This document shows, piece by piece, positions 44,752 through 54,611 of a stretch of 64,000 bases of DNA (its first letter is position 1; each line of letters begins with the position of its first letter). Position numbers and translations under genes: made by a program. The notes below the pieces were generated by a model. It did no database searches and was not told the origin of the DNA. It was given only the letters and a program-made list of their open reading frames with translations. Source of the stretch: Cryptomeria japonica (Eukaryota > Streptophyta > Pinopsida > Cupressales > Cupressaceae); NCBI RefSeq assembly GCF_030272615.1, contig NC_081410.1:509176942-509240941 (forward strand), read 5' to 3'.

Positions 44752-45150
44752 TGGATCAGAAATTCAGATCAAAATGTTGATGGGAATACTCCTCCACCGA
44801 TAGAACAGAGTAACACTCCACCAACAGGAGACTCTTCATCTAACTAAATGAAAATCCTTCGGGGGTTTAGCAACAAATTGAAAAACATGCTAATATAACC
44901 TCGGTTGATGGTGAGAAGTTGAATTACTTCTTTACCGACAGATGAGTTAAGTTGTGACTTAACTAGAAAACATTAAATGTGGTAGTTGGAGAAAATAACA
45001 TTATAAAGTAAATGTTTTGGCTCTTTTTCATTCATCGAGCATTCAAATCTTCAAGAGTGTGAAAATTCCCGAGAAAAGGCATCCTTAGCGAAAAAGTGAA
45101 GCAGTTCATCCAAGCACTCATCCCTAAGGAAGATTGAAGTATTTATAACT
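44752..45150 (+). other. E3 spacer between the two ORFs
   Basis: About 400 bp closed in all frames, with possible remnants of the first protein (TPPPIEQSNTPPTGDSSSN) at its start. AACTATGGCT around 45151 is a good plant start context for the second ORF. Confidence 0.5.
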
Positions 45151-46056
45151 ATGGCTTCCTCATCCACACCTAAATTTATTGCAAACCCTACTGTGATTGA
45201 AGCTATCAAGCGCTCTAGATCCATATTCAAACTTGCTCCCGAAATAGTAAAGAAAGATGATACCCTAGGTGCATTTTCTCAAATTCCTAAAGGAGTAGTA
45301 TATGTTCAAGATCCTAGGATATACATACATTGTCATATAGAGGAATTAGGAGATGATGAAATCAAGAACATGTATAGGACTGTGATTTGTAATAAATCTG
45401 GAAATATCAAACCAGAACATAAGATAGTGGAAACCCAAGGTTTTACTGAAATCCTTAGTGTCCCAGATTTTCCCAAGGATGTTATAAGGATTGTGCTAAG
45501 CAGAGTGCATGGCGAATTCTTTTGGTTGGATTCAATTCATAAGATCACCAAAGAAGCAGTTAAGGAAGTAATAGGGTTACCTTCCACCGATAGCAGGCCT
45601 GACAAAACTGAAAAGGTCTCCAATGACATAGTAATGGACCTAACCGATGCAACATTTGATAAGAGATCACTTAGAATCAATGATGTGAAGGACATAAATG
45701 TCAGATTTGTCAGTATGATTTTAGGCCACAAGGCCACACATGCAAATAGGTTAAACTCAATATCTATCCTATGTATTAAAAGTGCATATGACATGGTAAA
45801 TGATAATGCTAGAATAGATGTGTGTGAATGGCTTAAATATGAATTAATAGACAATCAGAAGAAGATAAAAGGAGATAAGAAAGGAACCTTTCGATTTAGA
45901 AATTTGCTTGTATGTTTAATGTTATACATTACTAAACAAGTACCCGATATTGGTAGGAGAGATTTTGGTGTTTACATATCGGTAGGAAAGCAACTTTTGG
46001 ACACATTAAACAACATGGGAGATAAAAGGGAGAAAAACATAAATGAACATTTTTAG
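45151..46056 (+). CDS. E3 second ORF, N-terminal open part (unknown protein)
   Basis: 301 open codons beginning MASSSTPKFIANPTVIEAIK; the ATG lies in a good context (AACTATGGC). I do not recognise a catalytic domain. A segment reads FPKDVIRIVLSRVHGEFFWL, then KITKEAVKEVIGLPS and RPDK. This resembles in layout the PMD / putative plant transposon protein type (GExxIxxxxVxxVxGLP) and a decayed frame at 62.8 kb, but the similarity is weak. Further on there are conserved-looking helices (CIKSAYDMVNDNARIDVCEW, FRNLLVCLMLYITKQVPDIG). It ends at a TAG at 46054, and homologous-looking sequence continues beyond, so it was the start of a longer protein. Confidence 0.65.
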   Translation: MASSSTPKFIANPTVIEAIKRSRSIFKLAPEIVKKDDTLGAFSQIPKGVVYVQDPRIYIHCHIEELGDDEIKNMYRTVICNKSGNIKPEHKIVETQGFTEILSVPDFPKDVIRIVLSRVHGEFFWLDSIHKITKEAVKEVIGLPSTDSRPDKTEKVSNDIVMDLTDATFDKRSLRINDVKDINVRFVSMILGHKATHANRLNSISILCIKSAYDMVNDNARIDVCEWLKYELIDNQKKIKGDKKGTFRFRNLLVCLMLYITKQVPDIGRRDFGVYISVGKQLLDTLNNMGDKREKNINEHF

Positions 46057-47552
46057 TTACTAAAAGCTCGAATGAAGACTAGAACAAGACTGTCACAGGC
46101 AATTGTGGATAAATATCAAAATAAAATATGTTTTTGTAATTAAGAAAGATGAAATATGGATGGAGGCAGTTGTGCCTAGAATTATCTAGGTAACTGAAAT
46201 GGGATATGAAACAAATGATAACATCATTGAAACTTATGCAAAAGCCCTCCTTGAAGCACCAAAGTACCCCTTTGAGAAAGCCTTTGGAAATGCAGAAACA
46301 ATTGAGAGTGGTATTCAGTCACACAAAAGAGTTAAGAAAGTTGAGCAAACAGTGAGGAAGGGAACTAGACAAGCTAAAGCTATTAAGGAAGATGTATTGA
46401 AGCAAATTGGTATTAAGGAAAGTGAGTGGGAAGGACTTCAACTGGAAACTCATCTTGCACCGATTGCAACTTCTTTTGAAAGTGATATACCGACAGTATT
46501 CAAAAGGTAGAAAGGAAAAGAAAACCCTCACTGGTATGCTCACCCACACCTAGGAGAACAAGGCAAAAGCAACAGGCAGTAAGGCCTCTAGTTAAGAAGT
46601 TGACTCCGAAGAAAAAGAAGGTAAAACAAGACATTGCTCCACTGGATAAACTCCTTAGTGAAATAACAGAGGATGGAAAGTTGAAAAAAAAAATTAGCAA
46701 ACTGTATAACACACTTTCCACTGATGACAAAGAAAGCATAGAAAATAGTGTAATTTTACACTTGGATATTTACAAGAAGTTTTTGATGGAAATTGTTGAT
46801 GAAATACCCACTGATCTTTACAGAAGACTTGAAGCTAGAAGGGTAGCTATTGTTGAGCTAGATAAGAAAATAAAAATTGAAAAATTACTTGCAGTTCACC
46901 CAGTGAAGTCACCTGAAGAGATTGATCAATTAATCAGTGAGGCCAACCGAATAGTATTTTCAACTAGTCACTGACATGTAGCACTGATGGGAGGAAGAAT
47001 GAATGAAATTTCAGAAGAGACTGCGAACCAATGGGACATATTCTTTGTTGAAAAGGATAAATAAGAAGAACTCAAAAGACCCAAGACTATTAGAGTATAT
47101 CAAAAGGATGGGGATAAGAGGAAAGGCAAGGAAGGTGGACCTCCGAACCTAAAAATAACTGATAACTTACCCCCACCTCTTTCTGATACTCCACTGGTAG
47201 AAATAGTTGACACACAACCGGCTATAGAGAGTATGGAGACTCCTCTAGAGGATACAAATCCCGAGTCAGAAGTTTTGTATACCATGAATATTGATACACA
47301 AGAGGTGAATATTGTGGTAGATAAAAAACCACTGAGGATAAGAAGAAAGATGTGGCTACTGAGCCACTGGTTGCAGATGTGGAAATTAATGTTAGCATAG
47401 AGACAAAGAAAATGGCAGAGGACTCTTCTGAGAAACAATCAAAGAAACTGAAAATTAATAGTGCAGAAGCAAATACACAAAAACTGGAAGTACATTCAGA
47501 GACTACATCTGAGGCACTAGAACAGAAATAGGTTGAGATTCAAATAGAGACA
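46057..47552 (+). pseudogene. E3 second ORF, middle part (broken)
   Basis: Continues the same protein across stops and frame changes. MGYETNDNIIETYAKALLEA is at 46199 and KKVEQTVRKGTRQAKAIKED with a Trp-containing helix runs to 46510. After a shift, MTPKKKKVKQDIAPLDKLLS, KLYNTLSTDDKESIENSV and LYRRLEARRVAIVELDKKIK run from 46600 to 46974. Thr/Glu/Pro-rich sequence follows (TDNLPPPLSDTPLVEIVDTQ region), suggesting a disordered linker. The reading order and uniform charge pattern suggest one ancestral frame. No catalytic motif is visible. Confidence 0.55.
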
Positions 47553-48497
47553 GTGCCACTAGCAACAATTGAAAAGCCTAAACCTTTACTAGTAGAAATG
47601 CAAACACAAACTGACCTACTAGAGGTCAAGACAAGCAAAGTTACAACTACAATGGATAGCACGAAAATTGTGAAAATAGTTGGACAGACATCTGGTACTT
47701 CAATGACAGAATTTGGACCAATGAACATGACAGAGGTATTATTGGATTCTATTAAGAAGATCACTAAATGTAGTGCACAAGCCTATAAGGCTATTGATGA
47801 CACAATTCCTATTCTTAAATTGATAGCACCCAAGTGCATTGTGGATAATAAACATTCTTTAGGTCAATTAGACACATTGTCCAAATACATCACCGGTAAC
47901 ATTTTGACAGTTGATCAGATAAATGAGGATACATTTAGGGAGAGAATGATTAAGGAGAAAGACAAATTCTTTGAGGAAATAGTGAAGAAGAATAAGGAAA
48001 AAATAGAAGCCTTATTACCAGCACTAGGAGAAATAATTTTGGATTTCAAGAAACTGTACAGAGACACCTGCAAAATAAATATTTTGATAGAGAACATCGA
48101 TTCGGAGATCAGCAAAGCTCAAGAAGACACTAACAATATTACTGACAATTTAATAGGATCATCAAATTCATTTTCGGAAATTGATAAGATCATTGCAGAT
48201 CTTGAAGAGAAAACTGAGAAGTTGGAAAAGGACAAAGAGAAGATAAAGGATAAGGCAAAGAACTTAAAATGCAAACTAGGTCCTAAACTAGATTACCTCA
48301 TTTCTTTGAGAAAAGAAATTTTTGAGGCTCTGGTTCCCACACTTAAGACACTAGAAGAGAAAATGTACATACTAGCGGATACAGTTGAGAGAACAGAAGC
48401 GACATTAAAGGATAGTAAAAGATTCAGCAATAGTCAAAACTTGGTATTGGCAGATCTTTTCCAGATTGTAACCCCTCAGTTACAAGGATCTAGGTAG
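47553..48497 (+). CDS. E3 second ORF, C-terminal coiled-coil part
   Basis: 314 open codons ending at a TAG (48495). After a Thr/Val-rich start (ETKTSKVTT-like), the rest is predicted largely helical. ISKAQEDTNNITDNLIG is followed by IDKIIADLEEKTEKLEKDKE, KIKDKAKNLKCKLGPKLDYL and KTLEEKMYILADTVERTEAT, with heptad-like Leu/Ile spacing and high Lys/Glu content. This looks like a long coiled coil for self-assembly or partner binding. The Met at 47553 is probably internal, because coding-like sequence precedes it. Function unknown. Confidence 0.6.
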   Translation: MPLATIEKPKPLLVEMQTQTDLLEVKTSKVTTTMDSTKIVKIVGQTSGTSMTEFGPMNMTEVLLDSIKKITKCSAQAYKAIDDTIPILKLIAPKCIVDNKHSLGQLDTLSKYITGNILTVDQINEDTFRERMIKEKDKFFEEIVKKNKEKIEALLPALGEIILDFKKLYRDTCKINILIENIDSEISKAQEDTNNITDNLIGSSNSFSEIDKIIADLEEKTEKLEKDKEKIKDKAKNLKCKLGPKLDYLISLRKEIFEALVPTLKTLEEKMYILADTVERTEATLKDSKRFSNSQNLVLADLFQIVTPQLQGSR

Positions 48498-48544
48498 GAA
48501 CCACACTCCACTGACAGTGAATGACAACCTTTGTCATTGATGTC

Positions 48545-48554
48545 AAAGGGGGAG
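48545..48554 (+). promoter_or_regulatory. E3 upstream PPT-like tract
   Basis: TGATGTCAAAGGGGGAGTAG repeats the context of the main PPT about 170 bp upstream. E4 has a similar upstream tract (sense TTGTCAAAGGGAGAG at about 52530-52544). Multiple PPT copies are reported for Sireviruses. Confidence 0.6.
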
Positions 48555-48714
48555 TAGTGAGATGAGAAAAATGATTAGAACAAAGACATCATCCACTCAG
48601 GGGGAGCATACATTTTTCACAACACAGTTTTGGTAAGATGTTTTGGCAGATTCTTTTTGGACAATATTTTTTGGACACTTTTTGATTTTTCTCATGAGTC
48701 TTGCCATCAATGCC

Positions 48715-48726
48715 AAAGGGGGAGAT
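48715..48726 (+). promoter_or_regulatory. E3 polypurine tract
   Basis: CATCAATGCCAAAGGGGGAG then AT directly before the LTR. E4 has CATCAATGCCAATGGGGGAG then AT in the same position. Confidence 0.85.
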
Positions 48727-49512
48727 TTTTAGCAAATGCATACTCCAATAAGAAATTATAGGTGATTTAAGGTATTGTCATTGATGGCAACCTTACAATC
48801 CTATGATATAGGCAGATAGTGGCACTGACAAACTCAAAACTGGCATACAGATCACCACCACAAAAAAGATTGATCACCGACACCATAGCCGTCAGGAATT
48901 TTGTTTAAATGTATTTTGTATTTAATTGTAAAATCTTTTGTAAGCAGACTTGGTGGATTGTAACATGACTCATATATGTATGAGATCATTGTAAATCATT
49001 TATAATGGAGAAGAAGATGGAAGGATAAATGCAGAACTAATATGCGAATTGTAAGGCAGATATAGGATAAGGGTTTATGTATGTAGCAGAGTTTAAACTG
49101 GTACTAAATCTAGCATAGTAGATGCTGACCTAAAGTAGTACAAGACATTGGATTAGTATAATCAATTTTGTAAGTCAATGTGACTTCCTTTTGTAATTGA
49201 GAAGTGAGCTCTAGGCACCCTGCCTTCCTGCATGTGCAGGCCCCTATTGTAAATAGTAATATTCTCTTATTGGCCAGTAAGCGAATATTGTGGGTCACAA
49301 ATCCCACCAAGGTTTTTCCCACATCGGGTTTCCTCATTAAAAATATTGTGTTATGGTGTGTCTCTTATGTTGTGGTTATTACTCTTATTTACTGCATTAT
49401 TTTTGGTTTACCGGTACACAGTTTTGATATGCTTTTCAATCTATAAGTTAAGAAATTTATTATGCCGGGTACTGATTCACCCCCCCTCTTAGTATCTTTG
49501 GGAATCCTAATA
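48727..49512 (+). repeat. E3 3' LTR
   Basis: 786 bp. The start reads TTTTAGC where TGTTAGC would be expected after the PPT; the end reads CCTAATA where the 5' copy has CTTAACA. Both termini are thus mutated from TG/CA. The 3' 310 bp matches 43352-43662. Confidence 0.78.
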
Positions 49513-50640
49513 GTATTCTCATTGATGGACCATGGTCTTATGGAAGTAACAATTTCCTTTATTTGTGCAAATGGAAATCTAGTCTAGACCCATGGAAGGA
49601 TTTAGGAGCACCTGTTCCTACTTGGATTGGCCTCCTTGGTTTACCCTTGGAGTTATGAAATTTGGGGGTTTTTAAGGGGATTGTGAACTCCTTTGGGAAG
49701 TTCTTGGTTGTGTACCATATTACACAATATAAATATAGACCACTCTCTGCTAGGATTTGTGTTAATGTGGCCATAAACACGGTGTTGACGACTAAAGTGA
49801 TGCTCCTATCAAGACTTGGTGCTTGGGTCCACCCTATTGAGTATGAAAATACCAAAGCCATCTGTCAAACCTGTAGAAGATATGGGCATCTAAGCTTAGC
49901 TTGTAAGAAATGGTTTGGGACAAAGTAGAAGCCTCCGATAGCTCCTTTAATTCCTCTTGATGAGAATCAAAAGACTCATTTATTGTCAGGTTGTGGATTC
50001 TCTTTCTGATCTTAAACCTTATGCCTGAGAGATTGAGAGCAACTTGGCCCGAGAAAAGAAAAAAATTGATGATTTGATGAACTCATCCTCTAATGGTTCT
50101 TGGATACTGGATGTGAACCACAAGCCTCCTCTTTGTTTCCAAACGAGAGGCAAGGAGGGTGATGTGGCTTTGGATGTAGATATGGTGATTTACCTAGGTC
50201 AAAACCTTGTTCCAAATATGGGTTCATCTTTTGTTGGTGATGGTGAAGTGGTTTCTGATAGGGATTTAGGATGCTTAATCCCTGACAAAGAGAATATTAA
50301 TACGAAGAATCTGATTTTGACCCCAAAGGAGAGGAGGGGTGTGACATTTGTTAATCTAAAAGAAAACCTATAGATCCTAGGATCTTTATCTACCCCCCCG
50401 CCTTGCAAATCAAGGAAGTTTTTCTTAAATCAGAAAAGTGATTATTTAGATTGGTCTCACGTGAATAATAATAACAAAAAGAAAAATAAAGTGGATGTTG
50501 GTGGGGACAATAAAGTGTTAAGACCATCATAGATGGATTCAAGAACTAAGAATGCAACACGTGAAGTTGCAAATGGAAGACAAAGAACCTTACATGGTCT
50601 CTCTGAGAATAGGAAAAAGAAGAAATAACTCCATCCCATC
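49513..50640 (+). pseudogene. LINE ORF1 (DUF4283-like, zinc knuckle)
   Basis: Sequence starts inside the domain at the E3 junction: DGPWSYGSNNFLYLCKWKSS, VPTWIGLLGLPLELWNLGVF and FGKFLVVYHITQYKYRPL, with the Trp and GLPLELW pattern of DUF4283 (the RNA-binding N-terminal domain of plant LINE ORF1). The knuckle CQTCRRYGHLSLAC (about 49863-49905) follows. The hydrophilic C-terminal part runs 50044-50373 and 50374-50626 with stops. The first 100 or so residues are missing. It would bind LINE RNA in a ribonucleoprotein particle. Confidence 0.78.
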
Positions 50641-50695
50641 CTTTGGGATGCATGTTGTACTCAAGGTTGAGTAGATCCTTAGCTCTATTTTTTTT

Positions 50696-50813
50696 ATGAA
50701 GATTCTTTCCTAGAATGTGAGGGGCTTGAATAGCCCTATAAAGAAATACATGTTAAAGTGCATTCTGATGTGGATTTGAGTAATTAGAAAAAAATTGATT
50801 CCCTCTCTTTGTG
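50696..50813 (+). pseudogene. LINE ORF2 endonuclease, N-terminal end
   Basis: MKILS, TAG, NVRGLNSPIKKYMLKCIL matches the start of plant LINE APE-type endonucleases (MKxLSWNVRGLNSPxK), with the Trp codon changed to TAG. A second TAG follows in MWI*VIRK. The frame is cut at 50813 by the E4 LTR. Confidence 0.8.
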
Positions 50814-52340
50814 TGATAGTTCTGATACTTAATATAAGTATAGATCCAATAGCCAACAAGATGAGAGGGGGGGGGGTGAATCATACAAACTTAATCCTCC
50901 ATAAAGACATCAGATTCAACCTCAGTAACATATATATCAGTCATATATCCAAAACTGTCAAACATACAAACTCAAAAGCATATGAACAATATAAACCTCA
51001 TAACACTAGATTTAACGTGGAAACCCAAATAGGGAAAAACCACTGTGGGATTTCAGACCCACTAAGAAATATACTCTTCTAGAGTATGCTTGGTTAAAAG
51101 CAAATCATGTTAAAGATTACAAACACATTGCTAGATGTGACCCGGTTAAGGGATTTCCCTCAGATCTATTAGGATCTTCACTTTGTTAGAAGTGACCTTG
51201 TCAAAGGATTTCAAACACTCAATCAGAATGTCACCTTGCTAGTGGATTTACATATAAGACTATTAAGTCCACTGGGTTAAGAGATTTTCTGTCACTTTCA
51301 CAAAAATAACAGTAAAAAAAATCTATCTGCAACTTCACATCTAAAATGCTAAAGCATATTCTTATTTGTTCAATACAATCTAGACATAGAACGAATCTTG
51401 TCTATCTGCTGGGCTTCTATACTCTGTTATTCTAATAGGTCTTCAAGCTTCTATGCTTGGTAATCACTATGTAGCATCCCTATGCATACACTTGCCCACA
51501 TACATTGTTTATCAACAGTTTCCTATTTATAAACAATTAGGTAACCACTTAATCTCCTTGATCACATTTCCCATGATCAATCATAGCCATCAGATCTTCA
51601 ATCTTGCCCAAGTTCAATGCATCTTTTGATTTGAAAATGTTTTACCCCGCCTTCGAATTTGTATAATAGTCTTGGAACTTGTGCCAGGGTATTGCGGTTC
51701 AATCTGACCTGTAGATCTTCATGCTGACTTTTCATTTCCTTAGATTCGTTAACAAACTTCTTCCATGGCTTACCAATCATTTGATCCGTTCCAGCTCATC
51801 AGTATCCTTCATTAAATACCACATGTAAACATTTAATGCTTTCTATTATAGCTCGGTTACAACTCGGTAACAACTCAGTGAATAGTAAACTTCACTCGGT
51901 AGACATTCCGCCTTCATTAACCGATAGTGATAATGTTAGGGTTTACTGACTAGGTTCTTTGCTTGATAACATAGTATAGTATTAACATTTACATTTTACA
52001 ACATATGTATGATGTTAAAATTATCTAAAACATCATGATCTCATCATTGTCTGACTCGGTAGTAGTTGCCCATTGAATACCTTATTCATCCCCTTATTCA
52101 TCATATTCTTTCCTATGTCTTTTACCAACATCTTTATAATCTTCATATCATACTTCTCAAGATATGGCAACATCATACTAAATTAGAAAATCAATTTCTT
52201 GACATCAATGACAAAATAATAATATCAAGATAGTAAAACATCTTTAATCAGTTATATCCATAATCATCAACAACCTTCTCAATATCCTTAAGAAATGCCA
52301 ACAATCTTTCATTGTCTGTTATAATGCGATATTGCCAACA
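50814..52340 (-). repeat. E4 3' LTR
   Basis: 1,527 bp from TGATAGTTCTGATACTT to GATATTGCCAACA. Contains a run of ten G near 50872-50881 and a cluster of ACTCGGTA words (51851-51915). Carries about 20 bp (near 51030) missing from the partner. Confidence 0.93.
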
Positions 52341-52354
52341 ATCTCCCCCATTGG
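52341..52354 (-). promoter_or_regulatory. E4 polypurine tract
   Basis: Sense strand CCAATGGGGGAGAT adjacent to the 3' LTR, preceded by CATCAATG. An upstream tract TTGTCAAAGGGAGAG lies at about 52530-52544. Confidence 0.85.
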
Positions 52355-52790
52355 CATTGATGGAAAAACCAATTGATTTGACCTTAATAGATTCAGATTG
52401 CTATGATTCTGAAATGCTGAAATGCTCTCCCCAATACATTAGACTTCTCCTGTTTTCTCACTCTTCTTTCCAATCTGTAGTCTGTTGAGTTTTCTCCTAT
52501 ATTGGTCTTCTCCCCCTTCATAGGTATTCTCTCCCTTTGACAACAATGCCAAAAAAGAAAAGAACTAAAACATAATTTCTTTCTGTAAGAAGTGATTTCC
52601 TGCTATTGTGTATCAACTGAGTCTTGGTCAGAGCTTTTGTCTTTAATTCTTGTTCCCTATAATATTTCTGTATTATTTCCAATATTAATTCCAGTACACT
52701 TTTAGAAAACATCCTAAAGTGTATAAATCAGCATCAACTCTCAAAAGATATTCAATAGAGTCATCAGATTGATGCTTTCACCGAACTCGG
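52355..52790 (-). other. E4 3' untranslated region
   Basis: No domain; holds the extra PPT-like tract and the end of the RNase H frame at 52791. Confidence 0.55.
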
Positions 52791-53897
52791 TCAGTGAGTA
52801 GAAGATAGGGGTAGGACCCCTAACTTGCTTCTGAGATACTCAAAAGTGTCCTTTGGTAGTGGCTCGGTGAAGATATCTACTATTTGCTCCTTTGTGCTAA
52901 CATACTCCAACACCACTTTCTTCTCATGAGCTTCTTCTCTAAGATAATGATATTTGATAGATATGTGCTTTGTCTTAGACTGCATAATGGGATTCTTTGA
53001 AATGTTAATGGCACTAGTATTGTCACAGAATATAGTTACTGGCTCGGTAACTTTCTCATTTATACCTTCCAACAATTGTTTGATCCATGCAATGTTGGTA
53101 CAATTCAATGTTGTAGCAATGTATTCAGATTCTACTATTGACTGTGAAACACATCCTTGTTTCTTGCTAAGCCAACTCACTAGTCTTTCTCCTAAAAAGA
53201 AAGCTCCACCACTTGTGCTTTTTCTATCATCAATGCTGCCTACCCAACCAGCATCAGTATAAACTTTTAAATCAAAATCATTTCCTTTCTGATATACTAA
53301 GCCATAATCCTCTGTGCCTTTCAAGTATCTAAAAATTCTTTTGATTGTTGTCATGTGTGTTTCCTTAGGATCTGCAGAGAATCTTGCAACTATACCTACT
53401 GCATGTGTTATGTCTGGTCTGTTGTGAACAACATATTGTAGTTTTCCAATCATGGTTCGATAGAGTGTCTCATCAACAGATGCAGATTCATCATTCTTAG
53501 ATAATTTAAAGTTGGTAATCATATGAGTACTTACTGGTTTTGAATCATCCATTCCAAATTTCTTCAAGATTTCCTTTATGTACTTGGATTGAGTAATGAA
53601 AATCTCATTTTTCATTTGTAGTATCTGTAGACCTATAAAATACTTTATCTCACGGATTAATGACATCTCAAGTTCTTTGCTCATTTCATTTCCAAAGTTC
53701 TTACATAAAGAGTCATTTCCACAAAATATAATATCATCAACAAATATGGTTGAGATCAGTATTCCATTTTCATCATTCTTCATGTATATGTTGTTGTTCT
53801 CACTTGTCCTTATAAAACCAATCTTAATCAAATAAGAGTGCAATCTTTCATACCATGCTCTTGGTGCTTGTTTCAAACCATATAAAGCTTTGTTCAA
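52791..53897 (-). pseudogene. E4 reverse transcriptase (C-terminal part) and RNase H
   Basis: 368 open codons. It starts within RT at NKALYGLKQAPRAWYERLHS, then has the active site ISTIFVDDIIFCGND (FVDD, catalytic Asps present) and KFGMDDSKPVSTHM. YRTMIGKLQYVVHNRPDITH and VGIVARFSADPKETH lead to RNase H: KVYTDAGWVGSIDDRKSTSG, FFLGERLVSWLSKKQ, VESEYIA and CDNTSAINISKNP. It ends GVLPLSSTH. These are the usual copia motifs, all intact in this segment. It converts element RNA to DNA. A TAG (about 53908) separates it from the upstream RT part, so the full enzyme is not encoded in one frame. Confidence 0.93.
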
Positions 53898-54611
53898 CTT
53901 ACATACCTAATCTTTATTATTGTTTTCAACAAATCCTTCAAGTTGTTCAATGAAAACTTCTTCTTCTAATATTCCATTTAGAAATGTAGATTTGACATCC
54001 ATTTGATATACCTTGAAGTTATTGAAAGCAACATAGGCCAACAATGTTCTTACTCCTTCAAGTCTAGCAACAGGTGCAAAAGTTTCACCATAATCAATTC
54101 CTTCTTCTTGTGCATAACCTTTGCAAACTAATCTTGCTTTGTTTCAAATGACTTCACCCTTTTCATTTAGCTTGTTTCTAAAAATCCACTTTGTATCGGT
54201 TACATTTTTGTCCTTCGGTCTTGGGATTAGTGTCCATGTGTCATTCTTCTTGATTTGATCAATCTCTTCTATCATAGCATTTACCCAATCTTCACTGTTA
54301 AATGCCTCTTTTACTATTCTTGGTTCAAATTCTGATATCAAACATGTGTTATGCCTCAGTTTGTTCCTTGTCATCACTGGATCATCCTTATCTCCTATAA
54401 TCTGAATTGGTACATGATGTCTTCTGACATAATTGGCTAATATAGGCTCGGTAGGCTCTGTATGACCTTCTTCATCACTCAGTAACTGGATATTCTCTTC
54501 ACTTTCTTCAATAGTTTTCAGTAGGACTTCTCGGTTGCACATAGACAAATTCATCATAGTCTTCTGGTTCCTTGGAATTTCCTTCATCATTTCTTTCTGC
54601 AAATTCATCAA
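53898..54611 (-). pseudogene. E4 reverse transcriptase, N-terminal part
   Basis: In the frame ending at 54144: KEAFNSEDWVNAMIEEIDQI, TWTLIPRPKDKNVTDTKWIF and RNKLNEKGEVI, then a stop. It continues [40 protein letters not shown] and [20 protein letters not shown] to NNNKD and a TAG. This is the copia RT start (WxLVPxPxxxxxIxxKWVFR through QMDVKxAFLNG). Only two stops interrupt it, so inactivation looks fairly recent. Confidence 0.9.

Larger units (their letters stand above)
43352..49512 (+). mobile_element. E3: non-autonomous LTR element with copia-type signals
   Basis: A 3' LTR (48727-49512) and a truncated 5' LTR (43352-43662) share about 310 bp, from AGCTCTAGGCAC to GGGAATC(T/C)TAA(C/T)A. 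A PBS-like TGGTATCAAAGC at 43665 and a PPT AAAGGGGGAGAT at 48715-48726 are in the correct places. The 5-kb interior encodes a coiled-coil and zinc-knuckle gag-like protein and a second long ORF. I find no protease, integrase, RT or RNase H motif on either strand. Signals and LTR end resemble copia (possibly Sirevirus-like) elements, including E4 in this window. Confidence 0.78.

Noticed and set aside
47540-47764. Minus-strand frames opposite the E3 second ORF
   Set aside because: Shadows of the coiled-coil coding strand, with no domain of their own.
49204-49446. 80-codon frame in the E3 3' LTR, similar in the 5' LTR
   Set aside because: The match reflects LTR identity; the reading frame breaks in the 5' copy and no domain is visible.
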